A stretch of 36,283 nt of DNA from a virus. The first letter of the stretch is position 1. Every line of letters starts with the position of its first letter. The stretch spans positions 1 through 36,283 of the IMG/VR virus record IMGVR_UViG_3300036820_000205; one strand, 5' to 3'. Of this stretch, positions 18,803 to 28,121 are shown piece by piece. A program made the translations under genes and the position numbers. The notes beneath the pieces were generated by a model. It was not told the DNA's origin. It saw nothing but the letters and a program-made list of their open reading frames with translations, and made no database searches.

Positions 18803-21800
18803 GTGACCGTCAGTAACTACCCGTATTGGATGACGATCCAGGGTGACGGCACCCACGTAGCCGGAGCAGCCTCAGAGCAGATCCAGGTCTATCCTGGCCA
18901 GATTATTCAGCTCACCGTGACTGCGGCCTACGAACTCAACTACACCTACGCTTCGGGTGCGGCAGCCCTGACCCTGTCCTTCTTCACGGCTACCGGCACG
19001 CCTATATCCAGCTTCCTGGGTGCGGCGCCGACCACCATGGCCGGCGGAACGCAGTACCAGTTCAGCACCACAGCCAGTGAAGTCCCCTCCAACGCTTCCT
19101 ACGCCGTGGCCTACCTTCAGCAGGGCGGGGTCACCAGTACGGTACCCGCGTCGAACAACCTGCTCCAGATCTTTCAGGCCGAGGTGGACCAGGGCGGCGT
19201 GGCGATCAACCAGAACTACGCGTTCACCTACACGTACTTCCCGTGGTCGAACTACGGTACCGGCGCTCAGGTCGGGTGGACCTTCAGTCCCCTCATCGCG
19301 AACGACTTCGACTCCCTGGTTATTGACAACATTATTGAGACCCTGGGCGGCCCGGGCGGGGTTCAGTGCACGCTACCCGGTCTGCTTGACTCCAACGGTG
19401 CGGGTCCGCGATTCCGTATCTTGGCGCCTCCGTCGCTGAACAGCGCGGCGTACGGCTATGAAGCCTCCTATGACCTGAACGCCCCTCAGCCTACCCAGGA
19501 CGTCGTCGCGTCCATGCTGCTCGACGGAGAGCGCCCCTTCGGCACCCGCGCAAGCAACCGTACCATGTCGTACCCAATCATTATCTTCGGTACGCAGGCT
19601 GGCGGCATGAAGCAGGTATACGCCGCCATGGAGCTGCTGATGCAGACGATTGACCAGGGCTTCTTCCCGATCAAGTGGACCCCGGCCGACACCGGACTGC
19701 CTATGATCTTCGACAGCTTCCGCGCGCTTCCCAGCAACCCCGTGTACGGCTTCAACTACAACGCGGGTGGCTCCGCTACAGGGTCGCCGGTCGGACGGCC
19801 GAACTGCCCAATCGGCATGATCACGCTGTCGATACAGGCTATGCCATACGGCCGATCGGATGTTGATGGCGTTCAGAACCTGACCTTCACGAACCCGCTG
19901 GTCTCTGGTAACCCCGGCAGCTCGGCCGTCACTGTGGACAACTTCACCTCCATCAACGGACCAAGCGTTATCGGCAGCAAGACCGCGAGCGGCTCGGCCC
20001 TCACGAGCGTCATCCCGATCACCGCTTCGACGGCGACACAGGCCGGCACTCTAGTCACTATGACGTGTCCTAACGCTACCGCGCAGACGGTAACCGCGAC
20101 GGACACCAAGGGCAATACCTACTCGGTGGTCGGGTCCGAACAGCTCGCCTCAGCCCCCGCCGTCAGCATATTCACACTCGCTTCTCAGCAGAACTCAACG
20201 CCGCTCGTCGCGGGCACAGACACTATCACCGTCACGACGACCAACTCCCAGCCGATGACGTGCCGTGCCTACACGATCCCGTCGTTGCAGGCCCTGGACA
20301 CCCAGACAGTCAACTCCGGTACTACGGCCGCCCCTTCCGTCACGTCTCGGCCCGCTACCCAGTCCACCAACCCGGTTACGCTGGCCTTCTTCGCGAACAA
20401 TAACTCGCAGGTGGCTCAACAGGTAGCCGGTACCGCGGGCTGGACGTATGGTAACAACCTAGCAAACGGTACGCTGAGCACCGACATGTTCTGGCAGAGC
20501 GATGCGGGAACCACAGCGGTCACCTGCACCACTGCCTACGGCTCGTCCTCTCCCGTCGTCGCGGTGTGCCTCACCCTAGATGTCACGGTCGGCACCAACT
20601 GGATTCCGGACACGCAGAACATCATCTTGGCCGGGGGCAGCGCGCACTACTTCCCGCCACGGCCGATGCACATGCCGTGGCCGGCCGCGGTGTACCCGAA
20701 GACGCTCCCGGCCCCGGTAAACATCACCGGGCTGCCTAACCTCTCGGTGTGGTTCGGGCAGGCCTACGATGTCCAGTGGCCTCGCGACACCAAGTTCCGG
20801 TCGAATGTCACTCTCGCTTATGTGCTGACCGACAATAACGGCAAGACCCTCAGCTTCAGCGCCTCGTACAAGAACGTCACGTGGGGTGAGACGCCGACCA
20901 CGCCTAAGTGGACGCAGATCACCGCGTCTATTCCGCAGGGCAACACCAGCTTCTCTTACGACGCCGTATCGTCCTACCAGGTAACGGTCTCCAACTGGTC
21001 TGGCTCGGGTCACGTCGGCTATGTCCGTATGCACGCGTGGCTGAACGGCCTCACCGCAAACCCGCAGACCATCGCGAACGCCACCTCTCCTCGCGGCATC
21101 GTCTACAACGTCTTCGGAATGGCTGGCACCGCGCGATCAGAGATCTCCGTCCAGGCTCAGCTCCCCGCGGAAGCAAACCAGGTCGTCGAATACACCGGTC
21201 CGAGCTCCGGCTACTGGGTTGTGCCGCCGTACGTCTACACCGTCCAGGGCGAGACGTGGGGCGGCGGTGGCGCTGGCGCTACCTGTAACCTCGCGCGTGT
21301 CATCGGTGGTGCTGGTGGCGGTGGAGCGGCGTACTCCTGCGAACCCGCGCTCTCGGTGGTGCCCGGCCAGAAGGTCCCCTACAGCGTGGGCGCGGGTGGT
21401 CTCCCCGCACAGGTCTCTCCGACTGTCCTCCAGTTCGTCACCCCCGGCCTGTCCCACTGGACCTGCCCTATCGACGTCACCACGGCCAAGATTGAGCTGT
21501 GGGGCGGCGGTGCTGCTGGTGCCGCTGGTGGCGGTGGCGGGGGCGGTGCCGAGTACGCGGCCGAACCGAACTTCAGCTCCGGCACCTACGCGAACGGCCT
21601 CACGACCACTCTCACCCCTGGTGTCACCTACTACATCTGGGTTGCTCACGGCGGTACTGCGGACACCGGAACTTCTGCGGCGGCTCGTGGCTCGCGTCTA
21701 GGTGAAACCTCCTGGTTCGGTCCGACGAGCTGTCCGGGACCTAACCACGCGTACATCGTCTCCTATGGCGGGGTCTCTCCTCTTACCGGAGGCACGAACG

Positions 21801-24778
21801 GCGGCACGGGCGGCATCAACTCAACGGCTACCACGCGCTGGACTGGCGGTCAGGGCGGCTCATCCCCCGGTCCCGCTGGTGGTGGTGGTGGCGCGGCTGC
21901 TAACCCGACTGGCCGAGGGCTCCCCGGTGGAGACTCCCCCGCCTCGTCGGTGTACGGCCGCTGGCAGGGCTCGGGTGCGGGCGGTGTAGGAGCGACAAGC
22001 GTCAGCAACCCGCAGACCCAGGGTGGCTCCGGTGGTGCAGGTGCGAGCGTGCCGGGCTTCCCCGTCGCGGGAACTCAGCCAGGCGGTGGCGGTGGCGGTG
22101 GCTACTCCGGCCCTCCGTTGTCCAGCTCGATCCAGCCGGCCACCGAGAAGCTGTCACAGGCAACCGTGAACTTCCTCGGTGCTAACGGTGGCGCGGGCCT
22201 TGTCCAGATCTCCTACGAGATTGGTGGGGGCAGTCCGGTGCCTGGCGGGGCTACGTCCTTCGGCTCGCTAGCCACCACGGCTAAGGTAGTCACCGCTAAC
22301 GGCGGTAACTCTGCCTTGAGCAACTCCGCAGTGGGTGCACTGGGCGGTGTGGCCGGGGCGAACACAATCAGCTTTGGTGGCGGGCAAGGTGGCTTCAGTG
22401 TCACCGGACCGCAGGGTGCTTACATCGGTGCCCCTCGGGTCAACAACATCTTCCAGGCTTTGAACAACTTGGCCTACACCACGGCTAGCGGAACAACCAC
22501 TGCTGCGGCTAGCTCGTGTGCTCAGGGTGTCGGAGTCGTCTTGGTGGAGAGCGCGGCTCCTGTCTCGGACCTGTACGTCTCGGACTCCGCGGGAAACGTC
22601 TACACCCAGCAGAGTTCTCAGAGCGGCGGCACGGCAGGCACGGGGGGTGTGACGATCTACGCGTTCACCTCCAACCTCCAGTTCGCTATCACGACCGCTA
22701 CGACGCTGACCGTTGCCTCCGCAACAGCACAGCAGTACGGTGTGCTCTGGTACGCCTCTCCATGGCTAGTCGGCGGTATCACTGCCGCAAACGCAAGCAG
22801 CAGTCATGGAAACGGGACCGCGATCTCCGGAACATTCGCCGAGGGCGATGGCAGCTCCCTTCAGTACGAGCTGGTCTTGGTGGTCAACGACGGCACCCAG
22901 GCTTTTACCCAGACGGCGTACAACAACCGCCTCTGGTACCCCGCGAGCACTACCGGTAGTCAGACTGCGGGTGCTCTGATCATGAACGCCTACGTCGGCC
23001 TGAACGAGGGCGGCGCTAACGGCGTCAACACGGCCGACAACCTGACCGCTAGCATCGGCTCCGCAGCGAACTGGGCTACGCTTTGCATCCCGCTGCTCGC
23101 TGCTAACCAAGCGCAGAGCGTCGTGCAGATGGACTGGCGTACGGGCACCACGCCGGGGGCTTCTACCACCTGGACTAACGCTGCCTCTATCGACGCGCAG
23201 GGTGTCATCGCCGTCGTGGGTATGTGCGGATCAGGTGCCTCTATCACCGCGGCTCCCTCTGCTGTACACGATGCTTCCGGAAACGTATACACCAAGCAGG
23301 CTTACGTACAGCTACCGTCGAACGGCGGAAACATCTGGGCGTACACCGCACCAGTCACAGCGGGCTTGGCTCAGGGCGTCACCGGCTCGATCAACTGGGG
23401 TACGGTATCGGCCGCACCGGAGTACTGGGCCTCGGTGTACTGGCTGCCCAACGTCTCTGCCTCGGCTCCCGTCACCGCGGGCGCTACCGGCACGAGCACG
23501 ACCCCCGCAGTCACCTGGGCCTCAGTCACCGCTCAGCCTGACACCGTGCTACTATCCGTCTTGGCTAACGCAGTCAGCGCTAGCTTCACCGGGGGTCCTC
23601 CGGTCTCAGGTGGCACCAACCAGGTTGATCAGACATCCACCATGTCTCCGACCCCTGGTTACTTGAACGCACGCGTCTACGCTACACAGATCGTGGATGC
23701 GGCCTCAGGCGTCTTCTCCGGCACGTACAGCGGCTCTAACCCGTGGGGGTCACTGGGCCTAGGCTTCGCTCCGAACTCGTCCTACACCCCGGACAGCGCG
23801 CTAGGACAGGGCGGTGGAGCTGCCGCTGGCCCGAACGGACCTGGTTACCCGGCGACATTCAACTTCGGCGGCCCTGGCTTCGCAGGTGGAGGCAAGGGCG
23901 GTGCCGGTGCGCAGAGCTTGAACAGCGGCGGTGGCGGTGCTGCTATACCTGGTGGCGGTGGCGGTGGTGCGTGGGGAAACAGCGTCGCGGTCCCGCAGTC
24001 TGGTGGCCAAGGGGCGGCTGGACTGGTACGTCTGACGTGGCAGCCTCCGTTGCAGCCGTTCAACACGCTGATCATCCACAAGCCGAGCAACACCGCGAAC
24101 AACAACATCTCGCCGATCACACCGATACCGATCACTGACATCCCGAACAACACGGAATACACGGTTCCGGCGCTTGTCCCCGGTGTCAACGCGGTGTTCG
24201 ACAGTACGTACACCGTCTTGCTAGCGAACTACTACTGGGATTCGCCGCAGTCCTCCCGGCAGGTGTCCGTGACGATCAACCAGTACGAGTACCCCGGTGG
24301 TCCGCGGTACTCAGTGCAGGCAACCAAGGCACTGACCCCTGCTACGGACGTCGTGAACGGTGTAGTGAACCTCGGCGAAGTAACACTGCCGATCAAGGAC
24401 TACTCGAACCACAACGACCAGTCCTACTTCACCGTCGCAGTCAACGACACCGACACGAACGACCGGTTCATGGATGTCCTGATGCTGGACACCCAGGGCA
24501 GCACCGTGCTGATCAACGTCGCGCCTGGTACGCCTGGCTACGGGACCTACGTCAACTACTACGTAGACGAGACCACGCCTAACAAGGACCTGGGCTTCAT
24601 CGGTGCAACCGTGCAGGACCGCGAGCACCAGGTGAGCATCCTGGACTTCGCTTCTGTCAACGGAGGACCTTTGTATCTCTCGCCCGGCGACAACACGATC
24701 ATGACGTGGTCCCCGTCTGGTGCTCCGTACCTGGGCATCACGTACGCACCGCGCTGGTACCTAACGAGGACCGTCTGA
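18803..24778 (+). CDS. Very large minor tail protein (distal tail type with insertions)
   Basis: GTG 18803 with AAGGAGG upstream; 1991 aa. The N-terminal ~380 residues and the C-terminal ~240 residues (ending FASVNGGPLYLSPGDNTIMT and APYLGITYAPRWYLTRTV) look like the two halves of an actinophage distal-tail-type minor protein. Between them lies a long insertion: three similar beta-sandwich repeats at about residues 390-600, 1230-1420 and 1440-1650, each with a 'D-x-x-G-N-x-Y' strand, and glycine-rich blocks at about 813-870, 892-1146 and 1663-1745 (for example AAGAAGGGGGGGAEYAAEP). Glycine-rich blocks of this kind may form polyglycine-II bundles as in some phage adhesins; that is inference. 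The likely role is linking the tail tube to the tip and binding the host surface. The TGA overlaps the next ATG. Confidence 0.85.
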   Translation: MTVSNYPYWMTIQGDGTHVAGAASEQIQVYPGQIIQLTVTAAYELNYTYASGAAALTLSFFTATGTPISSFLGAAPTTMAGGTQYQFSTTASEVPSNASYAVAYLQQGGVTSTVPASNNLLQIFQAEVDQGGVAINQNYAFTYTYFPWSNYGTGAQVGWTFSPLIANDFDSLVIDNIIETLGGPGGVQCTLPGLLDSNGAGPRFRILAPPSLNSAAYGYEASYDLNAPQPTQDVVASMLLDGERPFGTRASNRTMSYPIIIFGTQAGGMKQVYAAMELLMQTIDQGFFPIKWTPADTGLPMIFDSFRALPSNPVYGFNYNAGGSATGSPVGRPNCPIGMITLSIQAMPYGRSDVDGVQNLTFTNPLVSGNPGSSAVTVDNFTSINGPSVIGSKTASGSALTSVIPITASTATQAGTLVTMTCPNATAQTVTATDTKGNTYSVVGSEQLASAPAVSIFTLASQQNSTPLVAGTDTITVTTTNSQPMTCRAYTIPSLQALDTQTVNSGTTAAPSVTSRPATQSTNPVTLAFFANNNSQVAQQVAGTAGWTYGNNLANGTLSTDMFWQSDAGTTAVTCTTAYGSSSPVVAVCLTLDVTVGTNWIPDTQNIILAGGSAHYFPPRPMHMPWPAAVYPKTLPAPVNITGLPNLSVWFGQAYDVQWPRDTKFRSNVTLAYVLTDNNGKTLSFSASYKNVTWGETPTTPKWTQITASIPQGNTSFSYDAVSSYQVTVSNWSGSGHVGYVRMHAWLNGLTANPQTIANATSPRGIVYNVFGMAGTARSEISVQAQLPAEANQVVEYTGPSSGYWVVPPYVYTVQGETWGGGGAGATCNLARVIGGAGGGGAAYSCEPALSVVPGQKVPYSVGAGGLPAQVSPTVLQFVTPGLSHWTCPIDVTTAKIELWGGGAAGAAGGGGGGGAEYAAEPNFSSGTYANGLTTTLTPGVTYYIWVAHGGTADTGTSAAARGSRLGETSWFGPTSCPGPNHAYIVSYGGVSPLTGGTNGGTGGINSTATTRWTGGQGGSSPGPAGGGGGAAANPTGRGLPGGDSPASSVYGRWQGSGAGGVGATSVSNPQTQGGSGGAGASVPGFPVAGTQPGGGGGGGYSGPPLSSSIQPATEKLSQATVNFLGANGGAGLVQISYEIGGGSPVPGGATSFGSLATTAKVVTANGGNSALSNSAVGALGGVAGANTISFGGGQGGFSVTGPQGAYIGAPRVNNIFQALNNLAYTTASGTTTAAASSCAQGVGVVLVESAAPVSDLYVSDSAGNVYTQQSSQSGGTAGTGGVTIYAFTSNLQFAITTATTLTVASATAQQYGVLWYASPWLVGGITAANASSSHGNGTAISGTFAEGDGSSLQYELVLVVNDGTQAFTQTAYNNRLWYPASTTGSQTAGALIMNAYVGLNEGGANGVNTADNLTASIGSAANWATLCIPLLAANQAQSVVQMDWRTGTTPGASTTWTNAASIDAQGVIAVVGMCGSGASITAAPSAVHDASGNVYTKQAYVQLPSNGGNIWAYTAPVTAGLAQGVTGSINWGTVSAAPEYWASVYWLPNVSASAPVTAGATGTSTTPAVTWASVTAQPDTVLLSVLANAVSASFTGGPPVSGGTNQVDQTSTMSPTPGYLNARVYATQIVDAASGVFSGTYSGSNPWGSLGLGFAPNSSYTPDSALGQGGGAAAGPNGPGYPATFNFGGPGFAGGGKGGAGAQSLNSGGGGAAIPGGGGGGAWGNSVAVPQSGGQGAAGLVRLTWQPPLQPFNTLIIHKPSNTANNNISPITPIPITDIPNNTEYTVPALVPGVNAVFDSTYTVLLANYYWDSPQSSRQVSVTINQYEYPGGPRYSVQATKALTPATDVVNGVVNLGEVTLPIKDYSNHNDQSYFTVAVNDTDTNDRFMDVLMLDTQGSTVLINVAPGTPGYGTYVNYYVDETTPNKDLGFIGATVQDREHQVSILDFASVNGGPLYLSPGDNTIMTWSPSGAPYLGITYAPRWYLTRTV

Positions 24779-27705
24779 TGGGCAGCGGACCGAAGCCGAA
24801 CCTGGTCAAGACCACAGCACTCTCCAAGGCGCAGGGGCTGTTCGCCCGGATCAACTCCCTGTTGCCCAGCTACTCAACGCCTATATCCCCGTCCACGGTG
24901 TACCAGCCTCTGCCTGCGAACATAGGCACCGGGGCTGTAGTCGGTAACGAGCTGCTCATCAACACCTCGGGCGCGTTGTGGGGGGTGTGGGTAGCGCCGG
25001 ACATCAACAGCGGTGCCGACTACCCGGTCCAGGTGGAGTGCTTCGCGGCCGGTGGCGGTGGCGGTGGCGGAACTATCACTCCGGGCAGTGGCGGTGGCGG
25101 TGGCGGTGGCGGTGAGTATGCCTGCGAACCTACGTACACCATAACTCCTGGCCTAGCGTACATCTGGATCAGGGGTATCGGCGGCCAAGCTGGCTTCGCA
25201 AACACTAACAACCAGCTTGTCGAAGGCGGTGGCGGCTTCAGTGGCGGTGACACGATCTTTGACGTATCTGGAGTCAATCTGCCTGGCGGGGTACACGCAC
25301 ACGGAGGAGCGCCCGGCGATGGTACCGCACCGGGTCAGGGCGGTCTAGGCGGTTCCGGGTCTGCTAACACGATCGCCTCGGCTGGCGGTGCGGGTGCGAC
25401 CAACAACTCTGGGTACGCATCTGACAACCCTCTAGCATTTTTGTCTAACCCCGGTAGCTTGTGGGCACACCTGCCGCCGAGCATCCCTATGTGGCTGCCT
25501 ATGGACGACTTCGGTACGCCACTCACCCAGTGCTACAACGAAGCTAACCCTACAGGCACTCCTGCTGGAGTCACCAACTTCACCGGGGGTGCGGCTACAA
25601 CCCTGTCTCCTGCCGCACCCAACCAGGTCCCGACACAGAACAACTTCACGGACCCTAACGGAAACTTCACCGAGTACGGTAGCTGTGTCCAGATAACTAA
25701 GGGCAACGTAAACAACCCTTCTGCGCGCATAAACTGCCCGTCGTTCGGCTTCTCTGGCAGCTACCTGATGATCAGCGGCTGGGTGCAGTGTGATCCGTCC
25801 GGTATCTGGGGGCCACCGAGCATCGCTAATGTCACCATTGCGGCTAACTGTGCCTACCCGAACGCTAACGTCCCCGGTATAGGCCTGTTCTTCCGTAACA
25901 CAGGCTCCTCAGGCGCTCCTGTGTGGCAGCTAGGGCTATATTGCGGTCAGACTTCTTCAATCAAAAACACGATCCTAGCTCCGGCTAGCGCAACGACACC
26001 TACACCGAGCACCTGGTACTACGTAGTCGGTGTGTTTAACAATGGCACGATGACCCTATACGTGAACGGTACCTCGGTGCAGTCCGGTGCCGCAGGATTC
26101 ACAACGGTCGGCGGTGGTGCGTACCCGATGGCGCTGGCTCTGCGTCCGGACACCAACACGGGTGGCTTCTTCGGGTACATGTCGAACTTCTGGTTCGCCG
26201 AAGGCGTACCTAATACGGCACTGCTAACCACAGCGTTTGGTTCTAGTCCTCCTACGGGTGGCGCGGGCGGCGGTGCTTCAGGTGGCCCGAGCACATCGAT
26301 CCCCGCGACAACGGCACCTTACTTCGTCGCTGGAGGCGCTGGAGTGGAGGCCTCCGGGATTACGGGCGGACAAGGCGGTACACCCCCTGCACAGCAGCCG
26401 CTCGTCTCGCAGATAACTACCGATGGACAAGGTGGCGGCGCGGGCTCTAACTCGGGCGTAAACAAGGGCGGTACTCTAGCTATCCAAGGAGCGGGGGGAG
26501 GCGGTTGCGGGGCGAGTACATCCCTGCTAGCGCCGACTACACTGACCGAAGTTGTCACAACCGCGGCCTCGTACAACGGGATTGACGGAACCAACCCCGG
26601 CGCTCTCTACAATCCGAACCAGCAGGGCACGCAGTCTACTCTCATCGCAGGCGGCCAAGCTTCTGACCCTACTACAGGATCTAAGAACGCGATCCTGCTG
26701 CTGCCTCCCGGCCTAGCGACTACGCTCACGGGCAAGACGATCGTGGACTGTTACTTGACGGTCTACAACGCGAACCCGACGAACACCATCGATCCTATCC
26801 TGGAGGTCAACTACTCCGCGGATGCGTCTCTGCCTACCCTCTACGAGAACACTGCGGCATACAGCTCAATAACGCAGCTTGCGCCGTACGTACTTCAGAG
26901 TTCGACGGATGCCCAGCAGATCAGCTTGATGAACACCGCCCTACCTGTAGCATTGCAGAACGGGACGGCAACTGCGATTGTGATCGGACCCGGTGGTACA
27001 GCCGCGACCCCGCCGAACGCTCAGCTTGATGCCTACAACGCACCCGCGGCGAACTACTTCTACACTAGCATCTATGGACCGGGCGCTACCGACTCGTTCG
27101 GCAACAGCCTTGAGCCCGTGCTGACGGTAATCTACACGACAGGAACACCCTTCCGAGGACAGACAGCCGGTGGTGGCTACATAGCTATCACCGCAATCAA
27201 CAACGAAGCAATCCCCGTCGCAACGGTCGAACCTTTCGCAGTAACGGATGCTGAAGGCAACCAGTTGGGTGCCGGATTCACGGGACAGATTCAGGCATTC
27301 AACCCGATGACCGCTAACCAGACGCCGGGTGCCTTCAAGCCAGAGATCTGGCACGACATGACGCCATATCTAATCAACAACTGGAGTGCGGTAACTGGGT
27401 ACGCGGTAGGCTTCCGGCTTACTGCTCAAGGAGACTTGCAGCTAACCGGCCGAATCTCTACTACCACAACAGGCACAGGTGTAGGTATAGCTGTGCTTCC
27501 CGCCGGTTACTTCACCGCCGCTATAGGCGCCAACAACATGGGTATACCTATAGGTCTGATCTCAGGTACACCCGCCGCTAACCTGCGTCTACTGCTGTCT
27601 AGCACAGGAGGGCTGTCGATCTCTTCGATAACATCCGGCAACAACTTGTCCCTAGACGGAGTGAGCTTTCCTATCAGCGTAGGCCCTTATCTACCTCTAA
27701 CCTGA
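24778..27705 (+). CDS. Glycine-rich minor tail protein with LamG-like domain
   Basis: ATG 24778 overlaps the upstream stop by one base; the extra 24 codons upstream are shadow coding. 975 aa. Residues about 90-115 are poly-Gly with EYACEPTYTITPGL, nearly the same as blocks in the preceding protein. Residues about 320-480 look like a LamG/concanavalin-type jelly roll: FSGSYLMISGWVQCD, STWYYVVGVFNNGTMTLYVN and GGFFGYMSNFWFAEGV. A second Gly-rich stretch and a beta domain follow. The C-terminus (HDMTPYLINNWSAVTGYAVG, then FRLTAQGDLQLTGRISTTTT) is the knob commonly ending actinophage minor tail proteins. It is a good candidate for carbohydrate receptor binding. Confidence 0.8.
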   Translation: MGSGPKPNLVKTTALSKAQGLFARINSLLPSYSTPISPSTVYQPLPANIGTGAVVGNELLINTSGALWGVWVAPDINSGADYPVQVECFAAGGGGGGGTITPGSGGGGGGGGEYACEPTYTITPGLAYIWIRGIGGQAGFANTNNQLVEGGGGFSGGDTIFDVSGVNLPGGVHAHGGAPGDGTAPGQGGLGGSGSANTIASAGGAGATNNSGYASDNPLAFLSNPGSLWAHLPPSIPMWLPMDDFGTPLTQCYNEANPTGTPAGVTNFTGGAATTLSPAAPNQVPTQNNFTDPNGNFTEYGSCVQITKGNVNNPSARINCPSFGFSGSYLMISGWVQCDPSGIWGPPSIANVTIAANCAYPNANVPGIGLFFRNTGSSGAPVWQLGLYCGQTSSIKNTILAPASATTPTPSTWYYVVGVFNNGTMTLYVNGTSVQSGAAGFTTVGGGAYPMALALRPDTNTGGFFGYMSNFWFAEGVPNTALLTTAFGSSPPTGGAGGGASGGPSTSIPATTAPYFVAGGAGVEASGITGGQGGTPPAQQPLVSQITTDGQGGGAGSNSGVNKGGTLAIQGAGGGGCGASTSLLAPTTLTEVVTTAASYNGIDGTNPGALYNPNQQGTQSTLIAGGQASDPTTGSKNAILLLPPGLATTLTGKTIVDCYLTVYNANPTNTIDPILEVNYSADASLPTLYENTAAYSSITQLAPYVLQSSTDAQQISLMNTALPVALQNGTATAIVIGPGGTAATPPNAQLDAYNAPAANYFYTSIYGPGATDSFGNSLEPVLTVIYTTGTPFRGQTAGGGYIAITAINNEAIPVATVEPFAVTDAEGNQLGAGFTGQIQAFNPMTANQTPGAFKPEIWHDMTPYLINNWSAVTGYAVGFRLTAQGDLQLTGRISTTTTGTGVGIAVLPAGYFTAAIGANNMGIPIGLISGTPAANLRLLLSSTGGLSISSITSGNNLSLDGVSFPISVGPYLPLT

Positions 27706-27711
27706 CCTAGC

Positions 27712-27717
27712 TACACT
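27712..27717 (+). promoter_or_regulatory. -10 element TACACT
   Basis: TACACT lies 24 nt before ATG 27742 with AAAGGAG between, giving a short leader with a strong ribosome binding site. Confidence 0.4.
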
Positions 27718-27741
27718 AGAAGCACAACCAAAGGAGAACTC

Positions 27742-28086
27742 ATGTCTGACACTTGGCCCGTCCCTTACGATGACAGCATGTCCGCACCCGGAGCTAGTTC
27801 AATTACCTATACCCTCCAGTATGAAGGATACGGGTATGAAGTTGGCGGAACGGTCTTTATAACAAGCATGCCTCTCCCTAATCAGGGGACGGAAGGGCCT
27901 TGCGCTCCTGACACTACGTTCTTTGACGGAGCAGTACAAGACTTCGTCACAGCCGTAAACGCACTACTGTCGGATCTAGGTACTGACATACATGTTCTGT
28001 CTATAACAAAATCAGACATCCTAGTAGCGGGGCTTAACTACGTAGGGTTGAACGGCGGCAGCTACAGCGGCGCTCTAGACGTCTAA
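27742..28086 (+). CDS. Small putative virion protein, 114 aa
   Basis: ATG 27742 is preceded by AAAGGAG. The protein is acidic and beta-rich: SSITYTLQYEGYGYEVGGTV, then FFDGAVQDFVTAVNALLSDL, which is a helix, and GLNYVGLNGGSYSGALDV. No signal peptide, membrane segment or known domain. It sits between two minor tail genes with its own promoter, so a tail-tip role is likely. Its codon use appears richer in A and T at third positions than its neighbours, which may mean recent acquisition. Confidence 0.65.
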   Translation: MSDTWPVPYDDSMSAPGASSITYTLQYEGYGYEVGGTVFITSMPLPNQGTEGPCAPDTTFFDGAVQDFVTAVNALLSDLGTDIHVLSITKSDILVAGLNYVGLNGGSYSGALDV

Positions 28087-28092
28087 CCCGAG

Positions 28093-28098
28093 TAGACT
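28093..28098 (+). promoter_or_regulatory. -10 element TAGACT
   Basis: TAGACT lies 23 nt before GTG 28122, with AAGAAGGGGG between. It is identical to the hexamers at 547 and 18770. Confidence 0.45.
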
Positions 28099-28121
28099 TG
28101 ACCTAAAGAAGGGGGTGCTCA

